Assembly: GCA_963764345.1 (NCBI GenBank)
Contig: CAVXSF010000008.1
Span: 62,001 to 126,000 of the forward strand
DNA: 64,000 nucleotides
From: DASQZK01 sp963764345
GTDB lineage: Bacteria > Bacteroidota > Bacteroidia > Bacteroidales > GCA-2748055
Direction: 5' to 3'
Positions 57,839-64,000 of this stretch are shown piece after piece. Made by a program: the position numbers and the translations under genes. The notes under the pieces were generated by a model. That model was not told where the DNA came from and did no database searches. It saw only the letters and a list, made by a program, of their open reading frames with translations. Positions within the stretch are counted from its first letter, which is position 1. Each line of letters starts with the position of its first letter.

Positions 57839-59083
57839 ATGCTTTACTATCTGTTTGGATATCTTGATAAACTTGATTTTCCCGGGGCGGGGGTGTTCCA
57901 GTACATCTCCTTCCGGTCAGCTATTACTGTGATAACGTCCCTGGTCATCTCCATGGTTTTCGGTAAAAGCATCATCGGTGTTCTCCAGCGAAAGCAGATT
58001 GGTGAGACAGTGAGGGACCTTGGCCTGCACGGGCAGATGGAAAAGACAGGCACTCCCACCATGGGCGGGCTGATCATCCTGGCTTCAATACTGATCCCCA
58101 CTTTGCTCTTCGGCGATCTGACCAACGTATATATTCAGCTTATGCTGCTTACCACGCTCTGGCTTGGGCTTATAGGGTTTCTGGACGATTATATCAAGGT
58201 TTACAAGAAAAACAAGCAGGGCCTTGCCGGCAGGTTCAAAGTCCTCGGCCAGATAGGCCTGGGTTTGATGGTCGGTATGGTTCTTTATTTCAGCCATGAT
58301 GTGACCATCAGGGAAAAGCACCGTATCTCAGTCCTTAAGGCTGTGGAAACCACTGCTCCTGTTGTGGTTGAGAATGGTAAATACTATATGGTCGAGGATA
58401 CCAAGTCGACCCTGACCACTATTCCCTTCCTCAAAAACAATGAATTTGATTATGCATGGCTGGTCTGGTTCATGAAAGATAAGGCCCCGGATTATGCCTG
58501 GATCGTTTTCGTGCTCATCGTGATTTTCATTGTTACAGCGGTCTCAAACGGAGCCAATATGACGGACGGTCTCGATGGCCTGGCAACAGGTTTGGCGGCA
58601 ATCATCGGGACTATACTGGGGATCCTCGCGTACGTCTCGGGTAACACCATTATCGCGGATTACCTGAAGATCATGTATATTCCCCACATTGGTGAACTGG
58701 TGATTTATGCCAGTGCTTTCATCGGTGCGACCGTTGGGTTCCTCTGGTATAATTCGTACCCTGCCCAGGTCTTTATGGGCGATACCGGCAGTCTTTCCAT
58801 TGGCGGTATCATTGCCGTTTTTGCCATCATCATCAGGAAAGAACTGCTCATCCCTATCCTTTGCGGAATTTTTCTGGTGGAAAGTCTCTCGGTGATGATG
58901 CAGGTAAGCTGGTTTAAATATACAAAGAAGAAGTACGGCGAAGGGAGGAGGATATTCAGGATGGCGCCGCTGCATCATCATTACCAGATGAAAGGTTATC
59001 CTGAAGCGAAGATAGTCACAAGGTTCTGGATTGTAGGTATTTTGCTGGCAGTGATCACCATTGTGACCCTTAAAATCAGGTAA
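57839..59083 (+). CDS. mraY: phospho-N-acetylmuramoyl-pentapeptide-transferase
   Basis: Forms lipid I on undecaprenyl phosphate in the inner membrane. About ten membrane spans; GTPTMGGLIILASILIPTLL, NMTDGLDGLATGLA (catalytic Asp region) and MGDTGSLSIGG are signatures; MAPLHHHYQMKG lies near the C-terminus. 414 residues, longer than E. coli (360) by a loop around ETTAPVVVENGKYYMVEDTK, as common in Bacteroidota. Follows murE by three bases. Confidence 0.96.
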   Translation: MLYYLFGYLDKLDFPGAGVFQYISFRSAITVITSLVISMVFGKSIIGVLQRKQIGETVRDLGLHGQMEKTGTPTMGGLIILASILIPTLLFGDLTNVYIQLMLLTTLWLGLIGFLDDYIKVYKKNKQGLAGRFKVLGQIGLGLMVGMVLYFSHDVTIREKHRISVLKAVETTAPVVVENGKYYMVEDTKSTLTTIPFLKNNEFDYAWLVWFMKDKAPDYAWIVFVLIVIFIVTAVSNGANMTDGLDGLATGLAAIIGTILGILAYVSGNTIIADYLKIMYIPHIGELVIYASAFIGATVGFLWYNSYPAQVFMGDTGSLSIGGIIAVFAIIIRKELLIPILCGIFLVESLSVMMQVSWFKYTKKKYGEGRRIFRMAPLHHHYQMKGYPEAKIVTRFWIVGILLAVITIVTLKIR

Positions 59084-59108
59084 AAGATAAAATGAAAAAA
59101 AAGTAAAT

Positions 59109-60455
59109 ATGGAAAATGTACAGAGAATAGTGATCCTTGGTGCCGGAGAAAGTGGAACCGGCTCTGCAATCCTGGCGCTGAAACAGGGGTTTGATGTATT
59201 TGTCTCCGATCATGGGAGGATCAAACCCCGGTACAAGGAAATGCTGGATAGTTACGAAATTCCGTATGAAGAAAACCGTCATACAGAAAAATTGATTCTG
59301 AATGCCGGTCTGATCATTAAAAGTCCTGGCATTCCGGAGAGTTCAACTATCATTCAGCTTCTCAGGAAGAAAGGAGTTAAGATCATTTCAGAAATTGAAT
59401 TTGCCGGCCGGTTTACTCATGCCAAAAAGATTTGTATTACGGGAAGCAATGGTAAAACCACCACTACTTCACTGATCCATCACATGATGCGGAAAGCCGG
59501 AATGAATGCCGGGATTGCAGGGAATATCGGCAGAAGCTTTGCACTACAGGTTGCCACGGAAGAATATGATTATTATGTTTTGGAGATCAGCAGTTTCCAG
59601 CTCGATGGGATGTTTGAGTTCAAGGCAGATATCGCCATCCTGCTGAACATCACCCCCGATCACCTTGACCGGTATGACTATAACCTTCAGAATTATGTGG
59701 ATTCAAAATTCAGGATTACACAGAACCTGACAGAGGATGAATATTTTATTTTCTGTTCCGATGACGAGATCACCATCAAGGAGCTGGAGCGGATTGTTTC
59801 CAAGGCCCGGCAGTTGCCTTATGCCTTTCACAGGAAGGATGAAGATGTGGCCTGGGTGGATGATGAGGATTTTATGAGGATCGAATTTGAGGATGTCGAT
59901 TTCTCAATGTCGGTGAATGAACTCGCTCTCCGGGGAAGGCACAATACCTATAACAGCATGGCTGCCGGGATTGCCGGTAGTGTTTTGAAGATCAGAAAAG
60001 AGGTGATCCGTGAAGCGCTGATGGATTTTCAGAGTGTGGAACACCGCCTTGAGCCGGTGCTTAAAGTTCACGGTATCGAGTTTATTAACGATTCAAAGGC
60101 TACCAATGTCAATTCGACATGGTATGCCCTCGAGAGTATGCATTCGTCTGTGATCTGGATTGCCGGAGGCACGGATAAAGGCAATGACTATGAATCTCTG
60201 AAAGTGCTTGTAAAGGACCACGTCAAGGTGCTCATCTGCCTTGGAAAAGATAACACCAAGCTTAAAAATGCTTTCGAAGGTATCGTTGACACCATCATCG
60301 AGACCACTTCCATGAGAGAGGCCGTCAGAAAAGCTTATCATTTGGGAGAAAACGGGGATATCGTACTTCTTTCTCCGGCTTGTGCGAGTTTCGATCTTTT
60401 TGAAAATTATGAGGACAGGGGCCGGCAGTTTAAGGAGTCGGTGAGAGAGTTATAA
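59109..60455 (+). CDS. murD: UDP-N-acetylmuramoylalanine--D-glutamate ligase
   Basis: Adds D-glutamate to UDP-MurNAc-Ala. N-terminal UDP-binding domain (IVILGAGESGTGSAILAL), ATP site ITGSNGKTTTTSLIHHMM, NITPDHLDRYDYN, and HRLEPVLKVHGIEFINDSKA with NVNSTWYALES in the C-terminal domain. 448 residues, intact, ATG at 59109, 25 bp after mraY. Confidence 0.96.
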   Translation: MENVQRIVILGAGESGTGSAILALKQGFDVFVSDHGRIKPRYKEMLDSYEIPYEENRHTEKLILNAGLIIKSPGIPESSTIIQLLRKKGVKIISEIEFAGRFTHAKKICITGSNGKTTTTSLIHHMMRKAGMNAGIAGNIGRSFALQVATEEYDYYVLEISSFQLDGMFEFKADIAILLNITPDHLDRYDYNLQNYVDSKFRITQNLTEDEYFIFCSDDEITIKELERIVSKARQLPYAFHRKDEDVAWVDDEDFMRIEFEDVDFSMSVNELALRGRHNTYNSMAAGIAGSVLKIRKEVIREALMDFQSVEHRLEPVLKVHGIEFINDSKATNVNSTWYALESMHSSVIWIAGGTDKGNDYESLKVLVKDHVKVLICLGKDNTKLKNAFEGIVDTIIETTSMREAVRKAYHLGENGDIVLLSPACASFDLFENYEDRGRQFKESVREL

Positions 60456-60493
60456 ACCTTATCGGGGTCTGAAAACCCGGCATATAACGAATT

Positions 60494-61663
60494 ATGAACA
60501 GGGCTAAATATATAAAAGGTGACAGGGTTGTCTGGATGGTGATCATCCTTCTTTCGGTGATTTCCCTCGTGGCGGTTTACAGTTCATCGCAGTCGCTGGC
60601 TATAAGCCGGCAGGGCGGGAGTACTATGTATTTCCTGGTAAAACGGATGATCATCCTGTTACTCGGCCTGTTCATCATTATTGTAACCCACCACATTCCT
60701 TACAGGTATTTCTCCAAACTGTCTCAGTTATTCTTTTTTATGGCCATACCGCTGCTGATCGTCACCATATTTACCGGCAGAGATGTGAATGCAGCCCGCC
60801 GTTGGCTGGATGTTCCAGGCACTGGTTTTACCATTCAGCCTTCCGACTTTGCCAAGATTGCCCTCATCATGTATGTGGCCAGGATTCTTTCGCAGAAACA
60901 GGACCGCCTGAACAATCTTAAGGAAACATATCTGCCTCTGCTCGGCGCGGTCATCCTGATATGTATGCTGATCGTACCCTCTAACTTCTCCACGGCTGCA
61001 ATCCTGTTGGCTACCAGCATGTTTCTGATGTTTGTGGGAAGAATTCCTATGAAATTCCTGTTCCTGACGTTCGCCGGTGCAGCCCTGGTGTTCCTCCTCT
61101 TCATGCAGGGGATGAAAATGCTGGATTTTAAAGGAAGGGCGGGCACCTGGCAAAGCAGGATTGAAAACTTCAGGAACAGTGAGGATGAGAGTGTGAGCAA
61201 CTACCAGGTAAACCGTGCCAAGGTGGCTATCGTCAGCGGTGGTATTTTGGGCCGTGGACCGGGAAACAGCATTCAGAAGGAAAAGCTGCCCCAGGCCAAT
61301 TCAGACTTCATTTACGCAATTGTTATTGAGGAATACGGATTGATAGGTGGTGTTGCGGTCCTGGCGCTTTATCTGTGGTTGCTTTTCAGGGCAGGCCTTA
61401 TTGTAAAGAGAAGCAACCGAACCTTTGGTGCACTTGTGGCCATAGGTCTGTGTCTGATCATTGTATTCCAGGCAATGGTCAATATGGCAGTGGCGGTCAA
61501 CCTTGTACCGGTCACTGGTCAGCCGCTTCCCTTTATCAGCAGCGGCGGATCCTCGGTGTTATTTACCTCCATTGCCCTGGGCGTAGTTCTGAGTGTAAGC
61601 TGGGGAGTGGAGGAGGACCGGAAAAAAATGGCGGAAACTGAAAAGGAAGATCATGAAGAATAG
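60494..61663 (+). CDS. ftsW: septal peptidoglycan glycosyltransferase FtsW
   Basis: SEDS-family glycan polymerase working with FtsI. Ten membrane spans; VAVYSSSQSLAI near the start, RRWLDVPGTGFTIQPSDFAK, FIYAIVIEEYGLIGGVAVLA and PLPFISSGGSS are the family motifs. 389 residues, intact. Its last ten bases overlap murG. Presence of ftsI in the same cluster and the position before murG favour FtsW over RodA. Confidence 0.95.
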   Translation: MNRAKYIKGDRVVWMVIILLSVISLVAVYSSSQSLAISRQGGSTMYFLVKRMIILLLGLFIIIVTHHIPYRYFSKLSQLFFFMAIPLLIVTIFTGRDVNAARRWLDVPGTGFTIQPSDFAKIALIMYVARILSQKQDRLNNLKETYLPLLGAVILICMLIVPSNFSTAAILLATSMFLMFVGRIPMKFLFLTFAGAALVFLLFMQGMKMLDFKGRAGTWQSRIENFRNSEDESVSNYQVNRAKVAIVSGGILGRGPGNSIQKEKLPQANSDFIYAIVIEEYGLIGGVAVLALYLWLLFRAGLIVKRSNRTFGALVAIGLCLIIVFQAMVNMAVAVNLVPVTGQPLPFISSGGSSVLFTSIALGVVLSVSWGVEEDRKKMAETEKEDHEE

Positions 61664-62747
61664 CAGGATCATCATAGGTGGGGGAGGTACCGGGGGACAT
61701 GTTTTCCCGGCTATTGCCATTGCCGGTGCATTAAGGGAGATAATGCCTGAATCCATGATCCTGTTTGTTGGCGCAGAAGGCAGGATCGAGATGGAAAAGG
61801 TCCCTGAAGCGGGCTTTGATATTATCGGTCTTCCGATCGCCGGCTTCCACCGGAAAAAGCTATGGAAGAATGTGATGTTCTTTCCAAAGCTATTACGCAG
61901 TGTTCTGAAATCTGCTCGGGTCATCTCCGAATTCCGGCCCGATTTGGCGGTTGGTGTCGGGGGATATGCCAGCGGTCCTATTCTCAGGGCAGCGGCAAAA
62001 AGGAATATACCGGTGATGATCCAGGAACAAAATTCATACGCCGGGGTAACGAACAGGCTTCTGGCCAGAAAGGCAAAACAGATATTTGTGGCTTATGACG
62101 GGATGGAGAGATATTTCCCTGCTGAAAAGATCGTATTTACCGGCAATCCGGTACGCCCGGGGATCCTTGGCTGTAGGGGAAAAAGAGAAGAAGGACTGAA
62201 ATTTTTCGGACTGGATGACAGGAGAAAGACGGTTTTGATCATTGGAGGAAGCCTGGGAGCCAGGACCATCAACCGTAGCATAGGGAAAAACATGGGTGAT
62301 TTCGGCAAAGATGTGCAGGTCATCTGGCAAACAGGGAAGATCTACTTTGAAGAGGTGAAAGAAATGATCGGGGCAGGCGGAGCTGAAAATATCCTGGTCA
62401 GGCCTTTTATCAGGGAGATGGATCTGGCCTATGCTGTGGCCGATGTTATCATTTCCAGGGCTGGCGCAGGAACCATTTCAGAGCTTGCAGTGGCGGGGAA
62501 ACCTGTGATCCTGGTACCCTCACCCAACGTTGCGGAGGATCACCAGACAAAAAATGCCCTGGCGCTGGTCCATAAAAAAGCGGCTTTGCATGTCCCCGAT
62601 GACCAGGCGGAATCCATGCTGGTGGATGAATGCATCCGCTTGCTGGCAGATGAAAACATGATGGCAGAATTATCAGAAAATATATTGAAGCTGGCTGTTC
62701 CAAACGCAGCTGCACGAATAGCCGAAGAGATTACGAAATGGTTATGA
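61653..62747 (+). CDS. murG: lipid II synthase (N-acetylglucosaminyl transferase MurG)
   Basis: Adds GlcNAc to lipid I on the inner face of the membrane; family GT28. GGGGTGGHVFPAIAIAGAL is the lipid-substrate loop, VGVGGYASGPILRAA the second glycine loop, and VADVIISRAGAGTISELAVA the donor site. 364 residues, intact. Overlaps ftsW upstream and murC downstream. Confidence 0.96.
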   Translation: MKNSRIIIGGGGTGGHVFPAIAIAGALREIMPESMILFVGAEGRIEMEKVPEAGFDIIGLPIAGFHRKKLWKNVMFFPKLLRSVLKSARVISEFRPDLAVGVGGYASGPILRAAAKRNIPVMIQEQNSYAGVTNRLLARKAKQIFVAYDGMERYFPAEKIVFTGNPVRPGILGCRGKREEGLKFFGLDDRRKTVLIIGGSLGARTINRSIGKNMGDFGKDVQVIWQTGKIYFEEVKEMIGAGGAENILVRPFIREMDLAYAVADVIISRAGAGTISELAVAGKPVILVPSPNVAEDHQTKNALALVHKKAALHVPDDQAESMLVDECIRLLADENMMAELSENILKLAVPNAAARIAEEITKWL

Positions 62748-64000
62748 ACACATTGTATGGCATAGAGAGAGCCTTTTTTATAGGTATCGGCGGTATAGGG
62801 ATGAGCGCCCTGGCCCGATATTTCAATGCGACAGGCATTGAGGTGGCAGGCTACGACCGTGTATCCACAACCCTGACCGACCGGCTGTCGGGGGAGGGGA
62901 TGTCCATACATTTTACCGACGATATTTCCCTTTTGCCACCTGCCTTCCGCAAACCCCAGGGCACCCTGGTGATATTCACCCCGGCAGTTCCTGCCACACA
63001 CAGGGAGCTGGTATTTTTCAGGGAACATCATTTCAGGGTTCTGAAACGTTCGGAAGCCCTGGGACTGATTGTGAAGGGAATGAAAGTGATTGCCGTGGCC
63101 GGGACCCATGGTAAAACTACAATTTCCAGTATGATCACTCATATTCTGAGTGCCGGCGGGATAAAAACCAATGCTTTTCTCGGGGGTATCAGTACAAATC
63201 TTGGTACAAACTTCCTGTTCAGCCCGGAATCGGACCTGGTGGTAGTTGAAGCTGATGAATTTGACAGGTCTTTTCTGAAATTATACCCCGACATGGCTGT
63301 TTTAACTGCCATGGATGCTGACCATCTGGATATATATGGTGACAGGAAGGCACTGCTGGAAACGTATGGGAATTTTGTTTCGCAGATAAGGGATGGCGGG
63401 ACGCTGCTTTTGAAGCAGGGTCTTTCCCCGGATCATACCGGACATCTGAAGACCTTCACTTACGGTTTATCCGGCGAAGCGGATTTTCACCCACGGGAGG
63501 TGATCCGGCAAGGTTTCCGCTACCGGTTCAGCCTCTCAGCCCGCGGCGAGGTCATCCGGGGTCTGACCCTGGGTGTTTACGGAAAAGTAAATCTTGAGAA
63601 TGCGGTTGCTGCCTGCTCTGTCGCCTTACTCACAGGTGCTGGCGAGGAAGCGCTCAGGAAAGGACTGGAAGGGTATTCGGGAGTGAAGAGAAGGTTTGAG
63701 GTGATGATCGAGAGGCCGGACTGTGTATTCATCGATGATTATGCTCATCATCCGGAGGAACTTAAAGCCTTTATCTCTTCAGTAAGTGAAGCACTGCCCG
63801 GTAAACGTCTTACCGGAATATTTCAGCCTCACCTGTACAGCAGAACACGCGATTTTGCCGCCGGTTTTGCTGAAAGCCTTTCTGCTTTGGATGATGTTAT
63901 CGTACTCGATATTTACCCGGCAAGGGAAGAACCTATTGAAGGTGTCGGACCCGAACTGATTCTCGGGCAACTGAAAAATCCGGGGGAGAAGATCCATTGT
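62744..64000 (+). CDS. murC: UDP-N-acetylmuramate--L-alanine ligase (3' end outside window)
   Basis: Adds the first amino acid to UDP-MurNAc. The frame is open from ATG 62744 (MNTLYGIERAFFIGIGGIGM) to the window end with no stop, 419 codons of an expected 450-460. Motifs: FFIGIGGIGMSALARYF (UDP site), VAGTHGKTTISSMITHI (ATP site), VVEADEFDRSFLKL and DDYAHHPEEL. An ATG six bases earlier (62738) is also possible. Overlaps the murG stop by four bases, so they are coupled. Frame intact. Confidence 0.95.
   Translation, partial: MNTLYGIERAFFIGIGGIGMSALARYFNATGIEVAGYDRVSTTLTDRLSGEGMSIHFTDDISLLPPAFRKPQGTLVIFTPAVPATHRELVFFREHHFRVLKRSEALGLIVKGMKVIAVAGTHGKTTISSMITHILSAGGIKTNAFLGGISTNLGTNFLFSPESDLVVVEADEFDRSFLKLYPDMAVLTAMDADHLDIYGDRKALLETYGNFVSQIRDGGTLLLKQGLSPDHTGHLKTFTYGLSGEADFHPREVIRQGFRYRFSLSARGEVIRGLTLGVYGKVNLENAVAACSVALLTGAGEEALRKGLEGYSGVKRRFEVMIERPDCVFIDDYAHHPEELKAFISSVSEALPGKRLTGIFQPHLYSRTRDFAAGFAESLSALDDVIVLDIYPAREEPIEGVGPELILGQLKNPGEKIHC

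Overview
This window is a chromosomal segment of a Bacteroidota bacterium, most likely from the Bacteroidales/Marinilabiliales side of the phylum. The evidence is an RprXY-type two-component pair, a DPP7-type S46 peptidase, an IPExxxVDY-family protein, a MG2/TonB-plug surface protein, a GlsB/GlsA-like acyltransferase pair, promoters of the TTTG / TAnnTTTG type, KdsB and LptE (LPS outer membrane) and a MurE with the DNPR motif of meso-diaminopimelate ligases. No plasmid, prophage, CRISPR array or rRNA operon was seen.

Layout. 1-5.3 kb: the 3' part of a Dcp-like peptidase, a 175-bp element with perfect 18-bp inverted ends, a lipoprotein sulfatase, a polysaccharide pyruvyl transferase and tRNA-Arg(CCG). 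5.4-9 kb: a membrane-anchored GT2 and a GT-C-like membrane protein, then a 1-kb non-coding block with an inverted pair of REP-like hairpins and three identical 172-bp repeats set in CAATCCCT-type octamer repeats. 9-16.7 kb: leuS, an M23 peptidase, purN, acpP-fabF-rnc and an IPExxxVDY protein. 16.7-21.6 kb: a membrane J-domain protein, rprX-rprY and two small envelope genes. 21.7-28 kb (minus strand): lepA, a prolyl-tRNA editing protein, and a GH94 phosphorylase paired with a GPH sugar symporter. 28-33.5 kb (minus): a block of sigma-54-type regulator, lptE, a hypothetical gene, secG, then groES-groL, each block closed by a strong hairpin terminator. 33.5-45 kb: kdsB, a MacB/FtsX permease with the relic of a second copy, a SiaB-like kinase, rnhA, DPP7, the MG2/TonB-plug protein, a CxxC carboxymuconolactone decarboxylase-like protein and miaB. 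45-52.3 kb: yebC, a Cys-rich PAS kinase with a membrane partner, a SPOR protein, a PurF-like amidotransferase and glsB/glsA. 52.4-64 kb: the division and cell-wall cluster mraZ-rsmH-ftsL-ftsI-murE-mraY-murD-ftsW-murG-murC, preceded by three MraZ-type boxes; murC runs off the end.

Two general points affect reading of the annotation. First, about sixteen genes in the first 53 kb, including the essential leuS, groL, fabF, secG and mraZ, are broken by one-base shifts that restore a good protein in the next frame, while the last 11 kb is clean. I read these as mostly uncorrected sequencing indels and give one entry per gene over its full span. Second, three short stretches look like the 3' ends of otherwise missing minus-strand genes (an SDR, an unknown protein, a permease), which points to deletions in the genome or in the assembly. 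I found no clearly new multi-gene system. The best leads are the structured repeat array before leuS, the 10-bp phased repeats before rprX, the inverted-repeat element at 1964-2138 and the Cys-rich PAS kinase pair.
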